From the NCBI RefSeq assembly GCF_001613305.1, contig NZ_BDCC01000037.1, positions 62,001-126,000 of the forward strand: a stretch of 64,000 nt of DNA, in the 5' to 3' direction. The notes beneath the pieces are model-generated. The model had not been told where the DNA came from and made no database searches. It was given only the letters and a program-made list of their open reading frames with translations. The stretch comes from Nocardia vaccinii NBRC 15922 (GTDB taxonomy: Bacteria > Actinomycetota > Actinomycetes > Mycobacteriales > Mycobacteriaceae). Shown in pieces: positions 26,817 to 34,895 of this stretch (positions are counted from its first letter, which is position 1; each line of letters opens with the position of its first letter). The translations under genes and the position numbers were made by a program.

Positions 26817-27731
26817 GTGTCCCGTGTGCTTGAAACGCGCCGCGAACTGCGTCAAGATGCCTCCCGAGGGGGCACGTCCAGGGAGGTGAGCGGCATTCTC
26901 CACCACGGCCGACCCGGCACGAATTCGGAGTCGACTCGATGGCACGGTAAAAAGTATGTGGCATTGGGCAGTTCGTTCGCCTCGGGCCCCGCGATCGCAC
27001 CGCGCGAGTCCGGGGCCCCGCGTCTGGCGGGCCGCTCGCGCAACAACTACGCGCACCTCGTGGCCGATGCCGCCCGGTTGCAGCTCACCGACGTCACCAG
27101 CAGCGGCGCCACCTGCGAGCACATCCTGCACGAGCAACAGTACGGTCAGCCGCCGCAGATCCGCGCGGTCGATGCCGGTACCGACCTGGTCACGCTGACC
27201 ATCGGCGGGAACGATATCGGGCTCACCCAGTACCGCGTCGCGCACCGATTACCCCTGCCGTTGCGGCTGATACCCCCGATCGCGCGCCTGGGCGACGAGA
27301 CCGCCGTCAATCACCGGCTGCACACCATCGAACAGAGTCTGACCGAGGTGCTGAACACGATCTCCCAGCGCGCACCGCGGGCGCGGGTTCTGGTCGTGAA
27401 CTATCTGTCCCTACTCGGTCCGGTCTCCGACGAGGATCGCCCGGTCGATCGCAATTATCACCAATTCGCCGAATCCCTTGCCGCGCATACCGCCTCGGCC
27501 GCCGCCCGCGCCGGGGCGGAATTGATCGATGCCCGCACTCCCAGCCTGGACCACCCGCCCGGCAGCGCCGGTGCGTGGACGTCCGACGGTTACATTCCCC
27601 TTCCGGGGCGGCAGTATCCGGGTGCGCCCTTCCATCCCACAGCCGCGGGCATGGCGGGGGTGGCGGACCTCATCCTCGATCGGCTGGCGACGCTGCCGCC
27701 GATCGAACCGCAGACCTCCGCGGAGGCCTGA
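26817..27731 (+). CDS. SGNH/GDSL-type hydrolase
   Basis: Up to 304 residues; the domain begins near residue 46. Block I is KKYVALGSSFASGP, with Gly-Ser-Ser instead of Gly-Asp-Ser around the nucleophile; block II Gly is in DVTSSGATCEH; block III is TLTIGGNDIG; block V is FHPTAAGMAGVAD with the catalytic His. The family hydrolyses ester or acyl bonds of lipids and polysaccharides. No signal peptide is visible with any start. The GTG at 26817 is the first in frame; GTG at 26886 is a plausible later start, so the N-terminus is uncertain. Confidence 0.82.
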   Translation: MSRVLETRRELRQDASRGGTSREVSGILHHGRPGTNSESTRWHGKKYVALGSSFASGPAIAPRESGAPRLAGRSRNNYAHLVADAARLQLTDVTSSGATCEHILHEQQYGQPPQIRAVDAGTDLVTLTIGGNDIGLTQYRVAHRLPLPLRLIPPIARLGDETAVNHRLHTIEQSLTEVLNTISQRAPRARVLVVNYLSLLGPVSDEDRPVDRNYHQFAESLAAHTASAAARAGAELIDARTPSLDHPPGSAGAWTSDGYIPLPGRQYPGAPFHPTAAGMAGVADLILDRLATLPPIEPQTSAEA

Positions 27732-27754
27732 GCGCCGGTCGTTACGATGTCCCG

Positions 27755-28321
27755 GTGCGATCACCCACCGACCCCAGCGCGCAGTTGCGCGGTGCGTGCG
27801 TCGGTGCGGCATCGGGCGCGGTGAGTATCGGCGCACATGCGCTCGGCGGCGGACCGGTAGCCCTCACCTCGGCATCGGTGGTCCTGCTCGTCGCGGTCTG
27901 CACGCTCATCGGTGCCGTGGCAGCCGCGATGCGCCCGGGGCCGGCACGACTGCTGCCGATGCTCGCCGTCGGGCAGGCGGTCGGGCACGTGGCGTTGGCG
28001 ATTTCGCCGGAGCACTGCCACGGCCGGCTACTCACCCTGCCGATGCTGGCCGCCCACGGGCTCGCGGTTCCCGTGGGCACACTGCTGATCCGCGGCGCGG
28101 AAGCGGCGCTGCGCCGGTTGTACGCGTGCGTGCTGCGTGTACTCGTCGCGCTGATCGCGACCGTCCTCGCACCGCAGTCACCTTCGCCCCGCACACCGGC
28201 CGCGGCGCCGATCGCGCCGCGGCGGTTGTTGATCAGCTCGGGCATCGGACGGCGAGGGCCGCCGAGGTGTGCGTTCATCGATACTTTCCACCGTCCGGCG
28301 GATTTCGCCGTCGTCTCCTGA
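27755..28321 (+). CDS. Integral membrane protein of the copper/peroxidase group
   Basis: A 188-residue protein with four or five membrane segments (for example VALTSASVVLLVAVCTLIGA, RLLPMLAVGQAVGHVALAI, LPMLAAHGLAVPVGTLLI). His residues sit at segment edges (GHVAL, PEHCHGRLL, AAHGLAV), as in the small membrane protein that often accompanies PCu(A)C and DyP genes in actinobacteria. A copper-related role is inferred from this pattern and from the two genes downstream; there is no functional proof. GTG start inside a longer open frame. The C-terminal ~40 residues are polar and may extend past the true fold. Confidence 0.65.
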   Translation: MRSPTDPSAQLRGACVGAASGAVSIGAHALGGGPVALTSASVVLLVAVCTLIGAVAAAMRPGPARLLPMLAVGQAVGHVALAISPEHCHGRLLTLPMLAAHGLAVPVGTLLIRGAEAALRRLYACVLRVLVALIATVLAPQSPSPRTPAAAPIAPRRLLISSGIGRRGPPRCAFIDTFHRPADFAVVS

Positions 28322-28685
28322 CCGGTGTCGGTCCGCACGACGATCGCGGTCCCGCGAACGTCCGCGCCTGCCCTGACGGCATCGTCGACTCGGCACCGAT
28401 GATGCACGGCGGCAAGCGGGTTCGTCATCCGCCCGTCCGTGCGCATCGCCGGGTCCGGTCCTGGGCGCGCTTCCAACCCCGCCGCGGCGCGCGCTGGTAT
28501 GCGTCTCGGGCAACCCACGACGGGCAGTTCGGCGCGTCCGGATACGCGCGAGGTCGGCGACCCGCGCTCGGGCACGCCTCGACGCGCGTCGAGCCGCGTC
28601 CCGGGTGCACACCGGTCGATACCTCGCGCGGCCCGGACGCCGGACGGTGGCTCTGAAACCATCACCCATGAAACGGAGCCTTCAC
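28322..28685. other. Gap before the PCu(A)C gene
   Basis: No gene seen. Translations of all frames are arginine-rich and without motifs. The promoter of the PCu(A)C-DyP pair should be in the last 100 bases; I could not identify a copper-box palindrome. Confidence 0.5.
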
Positions 28686-29204
28686 ATGTTCACCTTCACC
28701 CGTACCCACACGGCCGCGGCCGCCGCGGCATTGGCGGCGCCGATCCTGCTGTCCGGATGTTCCTCCGGGACAACCGGATCCACCAGCGATGCGGCATCGG
28801 TCGTGATCAGCAATCAGTGGATCAAGGCCGCGGATTCCGGCATGTCCTCGGCCTTCGCCGATTTCAGCAACTCCTCGGGCAGGGAGATTCGCGTGGTCGA
28901 CGCGACCAGTCCCGCGTCGGCGCGGATGGAGATCCACGAGACCGTGGACAACGGCGGAACCGCGATGATGCGGCCGATGGCCGGTGGTCTGGTCGTACCC
29001 GCGCACGGCACCGCATCGCTCACCCCGGGCGGCAGCCATCTGATGTTCATGGATCTGAAGGCGCCGCTGCGCACGGGATCGCGGACGCCGATCACGGTGA
29101 AATTCGCCGATGGTTCGAGTACGACGTTCACCGCGCAGGCCCGCGATTTCTCCGGCAATCGGGAGAACTACGCGCCCACCACCACCCCCGCGCACGGTGG
29201 CTGA
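28686..29204 (+). CDS. PCu(A)C-type copper chaperone, lipoprotein
   Basis: A 172-residue lipoprotein. The signal peptide (residues 1-~27) ends in the lipobox LLSGC, so the mature protein starts at Cys and is anchored outside the membrane. The mature domain carries the PCu(A)C copper site: His in ARMEIHETV, Met in TAMMRPM, and the HGTASLTPGGSHLMFMDLK block with the His-x-Met pair. These proteins hand Cu(I) to cuproenzymes such as cytochrome oxidase. ATG at 28686 has GGAG eight bases before it. The downstream DyP gene overlaps its last bases, so the two are translationally coupled. Confidence 0.92.
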   Translation: MFTFTRTHTAAAAAALAAPILLSGCSSGTTGSTSDAASVVISNQWIKAADSGMSSAFADFSNSSGREIRVVDATSPASARMEIHETVDNGGTAMMRPMAGGLVVPAHGTASLTPGGSHLMFMDLKAPLRTGSRTPITVKFADGSSTTFTAQARDFSGNRENYAPTTTPAHGG

Positions 29205-30387
29205 GCCGGGCCCGACCCGGCGGCGGCTGCTCGGTGGTGCCGCGGTCGCGGCTGGGGCCGCCGGAATAGCCTGGGGGACGGAGCATTTCGCGCGCTCCCC
29301 GGCGGAGCCCGATCCCGCGTCGGCGACCGAACCGTTCTACGGGCGTCATCAGGGCGGCGTCGCGACGACGCCGCAGCGGCATGTGACCTTCCTCGGATTC
29401 GACCTGAAACCCGGTATCGCCCGCGCGGACATCATCGGCTTGCTGCAGATCTGGAGCGGCGACGCGGCCCGGCTCACCCAGGGCGAACCGGGTCTGGCCG
29501 ATTCCGAACCCGAGCTCACCGCGCGGCCCGCGCGGCTGACGGTGACGATCGGTTTCGGGCCGCGGTTGTTCACCGTCGCCGGCGTGGAGGCGGCGCGGCC
29601 CTCGTGGCTGCATCCGCTGCCCGCCTTCGCGATCGATCGTCTCGACCCCGCGTACTGCGACGGCGACCTGCTGTTGCAGGTCTGCGCGGACGAGGCGACG
29701 ACGGTCGCGCATGCGGTGCGGGCATTGAGCCGCACCGTCACCTCACTGGTGTCGGTGCGGTGGGTGCAGCGCGGGTTTCGGGATGCGGCGCCGGGACAGA
29801 CCATGCGCAATCTGTTCGGTCAAGTGGACGGGACCGTGAATCCGACCGCGGGAACGGGCGACTTCGATCGCCTGATCTGGCACGACGGCCGCGGACTGCC
29901 GTGGCTCGCGGGCGGAACGTCGCTGGTACTGCGCCGCATCGCGATGAACCTCGACACCTGGGACGATCTGGATACCGGCGGACGCGAGTTGTCCGTGGGC
30001 AGAAGGGTCGCCACCGGCGCTCCGCTCACCGGAACCCGGGAGTCGGATGACCCGGATTTCCGGGCCGTCGACAACTTCGGCATACCGGTGATCCCGCCGT
30101 CGTCACATATCGCTCGGGCGCACCACACGAGTGATATCGATCGGTTCCTGCGCCGCGGCTACAACTACGACGAATCCCCCGCACCCGGTGCGGTATCGAA
30201 TTCGGGGTTGTTGTTCGCCGCGTACCAGGCCGATATCGAGGCGCAGTATCTCCCGGTGCAGCGGCGCCTGGCCGAATTCGACGCCCTCAACACCTGGACC
30301 ACGCCCGTCGGGTCCGCGGTGTTCGTCCTCCCGCCCGGAATCGTCGACCCGGGCGGATATATCGGGCAGTCGCTGCTGGAGAGCTGA
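29197..30387 (+). CDS. Tat-exported DyP-type heme peroxidase
   Basis: A 396-residue DyP-type peroxidase. The GTG start gives a twin-arginine signal (PTRRRLLGGAAVAAGAAGIA), so it is exported folded with its heme. The family motif GxxDG is GQVDGT (catalytic Asp), the proximal heme His is in SSHIARAHHTSD and the conserved Arg in LRRGYNYDE. DyP enzymes oxidise dyes, phenolics or metals with H2O2; EfeB-like members act in iron uptake, but no EfeU/O gene is nearby. Coupling to a copper chaperone (8-bp overlap) suggests a job in the metal- or oxidant-stressed cell envelope. Confidence 0.92.
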   Translation: MAEPGPTRRRLLGGAAVAAGAAGIAWGTEHFARSPAEPDPASATEPFYGRHQGGVATTPQRHVTFLGFDLKPGIARADIIGLLQIWSGDAARLTQGEPGLADSEPELTARPARLTVTIGFGPRLFTVAGVEAARPSWLHPLPAFAIDRLDPAYCDGDLLLQVCADEATTVAHAVRALSRTVTSLVSVRWVQRGFRDAAPGQTMRNLFGQVDGTVNPTAGTGDFDRLIWHDGRGLPWLAGGTSLVLRRIAMNLDTWDDLDTGGRELSVGRRVATGAPLTGTRESDDPDFRAVDNFGIPVIPPSSHIARAHHTSDIDRFLRRGYNYDESPAPGAVSNSGLLFAAYQADIEAQYLPVQRRLAEFDALNTWTTPVGSAVFVLPPGIVDPGGYIGQSLLES

Positions 30388-30401
30388 GCAACGCCCTTCT
30401 A

Positions 30402-30452
30402 CCGGCACGTCGTGCACAACTGCAGACCGGGCGGCATCGCACGGCGTGCCGG
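30402..30452. terminator. Possible terminator after the DyP gene
   Basis: CCGGCACG (30402-30409) pairs with CGTGCCGG (30445-30452), with a further GTGC/GCAC pair inside. It lies between the convergent DyP and small membrane-protein genes. The loop is long, so this is a moderate call. Confidence 0.45.
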
Positions 30453-30458
30453 AACGGC

Positions 30459-30809
30459 TCAGTTCCAGAGCACCGCGACGCAGACGTTCACGATCGCCAG
30501 CCAGCCCGCGGCGTGCGGCATCCAGCCGATCATCTTGTCGCGCTTGGCATCGGCCCGCGCGATCTCGGCGAATGCCGCCACCGCGACCGCGACCACGAGT
30601 TTGACGATCATCTTCGCCATGATCACGTGCTTGTCCAGCGAATGGATCGAGTCCGCCATGCCGAACAGCACCAGTCCGGTGATGATCTGCGCCCGCGCGC
30701 CCCACACCAGAACCTCGGATACCCGCCTCGGCGAGGCCGCGTAGCCGCCGATGATGGCTGCCAGACCCAGCAGATGGGTCACGAGCACCAGATTGAAGAC
30801 GAATGTCAT
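30459..30809 (-). CDS. Small four-helix membrane protein, unknown
   Basis: A 116-residue hydrophobic protein with about four membrane segments: VFNLVLVTHLLGLAAIIGGY, RAQIITGLVLFGMADS, IMAKMIVKLVVAVAVAAFAE and AAGWLAIVNVCVAVLW. A His in the first segment (VTHLLG) and a Lys-rich loop (RADAKRDKM) are the only polar marks. Similar small proteins are common in mycolic-acid actinobacteria without assigned function. ATG at 30809 was preferred to the longer frame, whose extra residues are charged and unlike a signal. I do not recognise a named family. Confidence 0.7.
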   Translation of the reverse strand: MTFVFNLVLVTHLLGLAAIIGGYAASPRRVSEVLVWGARAQIITGLVLFGMADSIHSLDKHVIMAKMIVKLVVAVAVAAFAEIARADAKRDKMIGWMPHAAGWLAIVNVCVAVLWN

Positions 30810-31011
30810 GGAACGAGAGCGTAGTTCATCGAGGACGTCGTCAACGACGCACGGTAGTAGAAATCCGCGGGCTCGTTCCCGAATCCACAGCAGATCCACA
30901 TCCGATACGCGGATCGATCCCCTGCCCGGCACGTAGCCTGCTAGGCAGTCGGCAGCTGTCCAGACGACCGAACGTCCTGATCACCGCGGCACAGACCACC
31001 GAGGCACCTAG

Positions 31012-31488
31012 ATGACATACGAGCAGAGCGACGGGGAGCACACCCCTTCCCGTGCGGCGAGCTCCGAACCGACCGGCCCTACCCCGGACGACCGACCGGC
31101 GGGTCCGAGCGCAACCACTCCGATCGAGCACGCAGCGCCGACACCGCCGCATACGCACCCCGACCCCGTATCGGCCGGGCCGCCACCGCAACCGACCCGG
31201 CTGGGCCGGTTCGGCGCCCGCTGGCGCACCTCGCTTCCGCTGCGCATCGCGACGGCCGTGGTGGTGGCTGCGTTGATCAGCGGCGTCGGTTTCGCCGCCG
31301 GAGCCGCGTTCGGCGGCGACGACGATCCCCACCACCCGCACCGGGTCACCGCCGATCACCCGTTCTGGCAGGACCACATGGGCTGGTTCCACCGCTACAG
31401 CGACACCGACACCGCGCCGCACCACAGGCACATGGCTCCGACGGCCCTGTCGACCGCCCCGGCACCCGGCGCCGTGCATACCCGCTGA
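31012..31488 (+). CDS. Proline-rich single-pass membrane protein, unknown
   Basis: A 158-residue protein with a disordered, Pro/Thr-rich N-terminal half (~residues 1-72), one membrane segment (IATAVVVAALISGVGFAAGA) and a His-rich outer tail (DDPHHPHRV, TAPHHRHMAP). The orientation (positive RWRTS before the helix) puts the His-rich tail outside. The His clusters could bind metal, which would fit the copper/DyP genes 1-2 kb upstream, but this is only inference. No named domain is recognised. Confidence 0.65.
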   Translation: MTYEQSDGEHTPSRAASSEPTGPTPDDRPAGPSATTPIEHAAPTPPHTHPDPVSAGPPPQPTRLGRFGARWRTSLPLRIATAVVVAALISGVGFAAGAAFGGDDDPHHPHRVTADHPFWQDHMGWFHRYSDTDTAPHHRHMAPTALSTAPAPGAVHTR

Positions 31489-31719
31489 CCGCAGGCCGAT
31501 TGAGTCGCGACGTCCCGGGGAATACTCACCGAGGCCGATCCCGGTCGCACGAACAAGCAGATCCGGCCGGACTCGCCAGGGCGGATATCGCCGCGAATAC
31601 GCGTTTCGCGGTCTTGCACCCCGGGTAACCATCGCCCAGTGGCTCTCTTCGCCCATGCGCTGCCGAGTTCGCGCGCGAGGGCGGTGAGGCGGACGACGGT
31701 GAATGGCTAGGAGAAGAGG

Positions 31720-32706
31720 GTGGCGGTTGTACTCGTGCTGCGCGCACGTGGACTAGGTGATCTACTCACCGCGGTCCCAGCTCTCCGCGCGCTGCGGCGA
31801 GCACGGCCGCACGACCACATCGTGCTGGCAGCACCGCACCGGCTCAAGCCGATCGTGGATCTGATCACCTCGGTCGACGAGATGGTGCCCACGGCGGATG
31901 CCGAGAGTATGCGCTGGGACGGCGAGCCGCCGGTGTTGGCGGTCAATCTGCACAGCGCGGGCGCCGAGGGCATCGTGGAGCTGGCCAAGACCAATCCGAC
32001 CCGGATTCTCACCTACCGCAATGCGGCATTCCCGGATCTGGACGGCCCCGAGTGGCAGTCCGACATGCACGATGTCGATCGCTGGTGCTACCTACTGGAA
32101 TCTGCCGGCATCAGCGCCGACCGCCGCAATCTCGGCCTGGTCCCGCCGGTCGCCACCACGAACCATCGCGACCGCGTGGTCATCCACGTCGGCGCGAGTG
32201 CCGAGGCCCGGCGCTGGCCGGCCGAGCGTTTCGCAGCGGTGATCCGGCATCTGCTCGTCCAGGACCGCGATGTGGTGCTCACCGGCGACGAGTTCGAACG
32301 CGGGATCGCGCTCGGCATCGCAGCACGGGCCGGACTGCCGCAGCACAACGTCCTGGCCGGACAGCAGAACCTGATCGAACTGTCCGCCACCGTGGCCGAG
32401 GCCGAACTCGTGGTGTGCGGCGATACCGGCGTCGCCCACCTGGCGACCGCGTTCGGTACCCGCACCGTCCTGCTGTTCGGTCCCACCTCGCCCGATCAGA
32501 GCGGTCCACCGCCGCATCTGCTCGGTCGGCATGTGGTGCTGTGGGCCGGGCACACCGGCGACCCGGACGGCGCCGCGCCCGATCCCGGACTGCTGGAAAT
32601 CACGGTGCCCGAGGTGATCGACGCGATCGATAAGCAGTTGCGCAGTCGCTCCTGGTCGGGTTCGGGGATCAACGGGCGGCCCGCCCCCTATCGCCGCGTC
32701 GGCTGA
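31720..32706 (+). CDS. Family 9 (heptosyltransferase-like) glycosyltransferase
   Basis: A 328-residue GT-B protein of glycosyltransferase family 9. The N-terminal domain opens with VLVLRARGLGDLLTAVPALR, the usual RxxGLGD acceptor motif; the C-terminal domain has VVIHVGASAEARRWPAERFA, VVLTGDEFE and the nucleotide-sugar region VVCGDTGVAHLATAFGTRTV, LLFGPTSP. In actinobacteria such enzymes are not linked to LPS but to other surface glycans or glycolipids. The sugar is not predictable. GTG start. Confidence 0.88.
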   Translation: MAVVLVLRARGLGDLLTAVPALRALRRARPHDHIVLAAPHRLKPIVDLITSVDEMVPTADAESMRWDGEPPVLAVNLHSAGAEGIVELAKTNPTRILTYRNAAFPDLDGPEWQSDMHDVDRWCYLLESAGISADRRNLGLVPPVATTNHRDRVVIHVGASAEARRWPAERFAAVIRHLLVQDRDVVLTGDEFERGIALGIAARAGLPQHNVLAGQQNLIELSATVAEAELVVCGDTGVAHLATAFGTRTVLLFGPTSPDQSGPPPHLLGRHVVLWAGHTGDPDGAAPDPGLLEITVPEVIDAIDKQLRSRSWSGSGINGRPAPYRRVG

Positions 32707-32795
32707 CCCCGAAACACCCCTAGCACCAAGGTATTACGTTCGGACAGCACCGTCGAGGGATGTGCTGTGCGACGACGCGGCCATAGCGTCGCCAT

Positions 32796-33821
32796 ATGAC
32801 CACTACCGCTGTTGCCGGCTTTCCCGCCCGGCGCCCGCACCGGCCGCTGCTCGTGACCTCGTCCGCGATGGCCGGGCTCGTCGTTTTCGCCCTGTGCGCC
32901 ATGGCCTTCGACCACCGCACGATCCTGGGCGAATCGGTCTGGCTCAAACCGATGAAGTTCGGGTTGGCCTTCGCTCTCTACACGCTCACGCTCGGATGGC
33001 TGCTGTCGTTCCCGCACAAGGGATCTCGTATCACACGATGGTTCGGAACCCTGTTCGCCGTGACGGCGTTCGTGGACGTCGGCTTCATCGTTCTGCAGGC
33101 CGCGCGCGGCACGTTCAGCCACTTCGACACCGAATCCGATCCGGTCAACTCGCTCGGGCAGATCGTGTTCGCCTCGGGTGTGCCCGGCCTGTTCGCCGCG
33201 AATCTCGTTATCGCGCTGATTCTTTCGTGGCAACGAATCGCGGACCGGCCGATCGCTCGCGCGGTGCACGCCGGTCTGGCGATCGCGGTGTTCGGTATGG
33301 CGCTGGGCTATCTGATGGGATTCACCGGCGAGCAGATCGTGTCCGACGCCGCGGGACATCCGGTGCGGCTCGGGGGCGGGCACACCGTGCTGCACTCCCC
33401 TGCGCAGACTCGGGACGGAGTGGGCGATATGCCGCTCGTCCACTGGAGCGCGATCGGCGGCGATCTGCGCATACCCCACTTCGCCGGGCTGCACGGCATC
33501 CAAGTGCTGATCCTCACCGCACTGGTACTCGCCCGTCTCGGCCACCGCCGGCCGTGGCTGACCGATCGGGTGCGAGCCCGGCTGGTCGGCATATTGGCGC
33601 TCGGATACACCGGCCTGGTCGCCCTGCTGCTGTGGCAGGCACAGCGGGCACAGCCGCTGATCCACGCCGACGAGACGACCCTGCTGACATTCGCCGCTCT
33701 GGTCCTGACCACCGGCGCCGCCGTGACGGTTGTCACGCTGGCCGCGCGGCGAACCGGAATACCTCCCGGGCCGGCACAGGAGCCCGTGCCGGCGCTGCCG
33801 GTCGCCGGTCGAGCCGGGTGA
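32796..33821 (+). CDS. Multi-pass membrane protein, unknown
   Basis: A 341-residue protein with about eight membrane segments. Recognisable features are the WLKPMKFGLAFALYTLTLGW segment early on, the PHFAGLHGIQVLIL segment with a buried His, and a mid-protein VHWSAIGGDLR loop. Proteins of this layout are widespread in Streptomyces and Nocardia without known function; the paired His in membrane segments hints at heme or metal binding, which is inference. It ends five bases before the convergent zinc-ribbon gene. Confidence 0.75.
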   Translation: MTTTAVAGFPARRPHRPLLVTSSAMAGLVVFALCAMAFDHRTILGESVWLKPMKFGLAFALYTLTLGWLLSFPHKGSRITRWFGTLFAVTAFVDVGFIVLQAARGTFSHFDTESDPVNSLGQIVFASGVPGLFAANLVIALILSWQRIADRPIARAVHAGLAIAVFGMALGYLMGFTGEQIVSDAAGHPVRLGGGHTVLHSPAQTRDGVGDMPLVHWSAIGGDLRIPHFAGLHGIQVLILTALVLARLGHRRPWLTDRVRARLVGILALGYTGLVALLLWQAQRAQPLIHADETTLLTFAALVLTTGAAVTVVTLAARRTGIPPGPAQEPVPALPVAGRAG

Positions 33822-33826
33822 GACGC

Positions 33827-34153
33827 CTATCGCAGCCGCTCCGCCTCCTTCGCCAGGGTGACCAGAGTACTGGTCAACTCCAGCAACTCGCCGTGATCCG
33901 CACCCTCGGCGACCGCGGTCGCGACATCCTCGGCCGCACAGCGCGCGGCGAACCAGCGATCGGCGAGATCGCCTGCCTCCTGCGCGCTGAGCACCACCGA
34001 ATCCTCGGGAATTCCGCTGCCCTCCAGGCCTTTCCGATGTTCGTAGGCCCGTTGGCGACACGATTGCCGACAGTACCGGCGGCGACGCCCGACTTCGGAT
34101 TCAGCGATCTGCCGTCCACACCAGGAACAGGACGACAGGACACGGCGCGACAT
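33827..34153 (-). CDS. Small zinc-ribbon protein divergent from rbpA
   Basis: A 108-residue protein. The N-terminus has a CxxC...C(x)3C zinc-ribbon pattern (SCSWCGRQIAE, then RYCRQSCRQRAYEHR), as in small nucleic-acid-binding proteins; the rest is a helical acidic tail (VVLSAQEAGDLADRWFAARC, ELTSTLVTLAKEAERL). It is divergent from rbpA, sharing a 196-bp intergenic region, and may share its stress control. ATG at 34153 was chosen because upstream residues in the frame are not conserved-looking. No functional assignment can be made beyond probable nucleic-acid or protein binding. Confidence 0.75.
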   Translation of the reverse strand: MSRRVLSSCSWCGRQIAESEVGRRRRYCRQSCRQRAYEHRKGLEGSGIPEDSVVLSAQEAGDLADRWFAARCAAEDVATAVAEGADHGELLELTSTLVTLAKEAERLR

Positions 34154-34276
34154 GACCCGACACCCTAACGGGCGAGTGCGCTCTCCCCACGCGTGGCACA
34201 CGGTTTTCCCCCGCTTGGGGTGGTTGTTTTCAGCTACCGGAGGCAACCCGTAAAATGCAGGGGTTGACCGTCGCCG

Positions 34277-34302
34277 GGAACTGAACCTGGGTATGGCGCG
34301 TT
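34277..34302 (+). promoter_or_regulatory. SigR/SigH-type promoter of rbpA
   Basis: GGGAAC (34276-34281; core GGAAC at 34277-34281) followed after exactly 18 bases by GTT (34300-34302), the spacing and sequence of SigR (Streptomyces) or SigH/SigE (mycobacteria) promoters. It ends 47 bases before the rbpA start. Streptomyces rbpA is a known SigR target, which supports the call. Confidence 0.7.
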
Positions 34303-34349
34303 ATATCCCCTGTAGAACGTTGCCGACAGGCTGAGAGAGGACCGCACAC

Positions 34350-34685
34350 ATGGCAGATCGCGTACTCCGAGGTAGCCGGCTCGGAGCGGTGAGCTACGAG
34401 ACCGACCGGGACCACGACCTGGCACCGCGTCGAGTGGCGCGGTACCGGACCGACAACGGCGAGGAGTTCGATGTGCCCTTCGCCGACGACGCCGAGATCC
34501 CGCCCACCTGGCTGTGCCGCAACGGTCAGGAAGGCATCCTGATCGAGGGGACCACCCAGGAGCCCAAGAAGGTCAAGCCCCCGCGCACCCACTGGGACAT
34601 GCTGCTCGAGCGGCGCTCCAAGGAGGAGCTCGAGGAGCTTCTGCAGGAGCGTCTGGAACTGCTGAAGACCCGCCGGGGCCGGTAG
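34350..34685 (+). CDS. rbpA: RNA polymerase-binding protein RbpA
   Basis: A 111-residue protein with the actinobacterial RbpA layout: MADRVLRGSRLGAVSYETDR (N-terminal tail), the core RYRTDNGEEFDVPFADDAEI with PPTWLCRNGQEGILIEG, the basic linker TQEPKKVKPPRTHWDML and the sigma-interaction helix ERRSKEELEELLQERLELLK. RbpA binds the group 1/2 sigma factor and core RNA polymerase and stabilises open complexes; it also contributes to rifampicin tolerance. The upstream promoter matches SigR/SigH, so the gene should rise under thiol-oxidative stress. It ends before a 17-bp-stem hairpin. Confidence 0.96.
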   Translation: MADRVLRGSRLGAVSYETDRDHDLAPRRVARYRTDNGEEFDVPFADDAEIPPTWLCRNGQEGILIEGTTQEPKKVKPPRTHWDMLLERRSKEELEELLQERLELLKTRRGR

Positions 34686-34706
34686 CAGCACAGCCGCCGA
34701 ATCAAA

Positions 34707-34747
34707 ATACGAACCCGCACTCAGCAATGGTGAGTGCGGCTTCGTAT
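34707..34747. terminator. Long-stem terminator after rbpA
   Basis: ATACGAA-C-CCGCACTCA (34707-34723) pairs with TGAGTGCGG-C-TTCGTAT (34731-34747): 16 base pairs with one C-C mismatch and a seven-base loop. It lies 22 bases after the rbpA stop and also faces the NRPS operon end. Confidence 0.85.
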
Positions 34748-34845
34748 GTAACCCGACGACTGATCTCGCAAGAACATCGGGACTCATCGGTAACTCATCA
34801 GGAACACCCAGAAGGCCCACGTCCCGAACCGTCGGCCCGAAACGG

Positions 34846-34884
34846 AGCCTCCCCGCTCCCGACGACACGCTGAAGTCGCGGGGA
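34846..34884 (-). terminator. Terminator of the NRPS-DrrAB operon
   Basis: CCTCCCCGC (34846-34854) pairs with GCGGGGAGG (34876-34884), loop about 21 bases, 12 bases beyond the permease stop on the minus strand. Position and perfect 9-bp GC stem support the call. Confidence 0.65.
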
Positions 34885-34895
34885 GGCGGGCCGGC

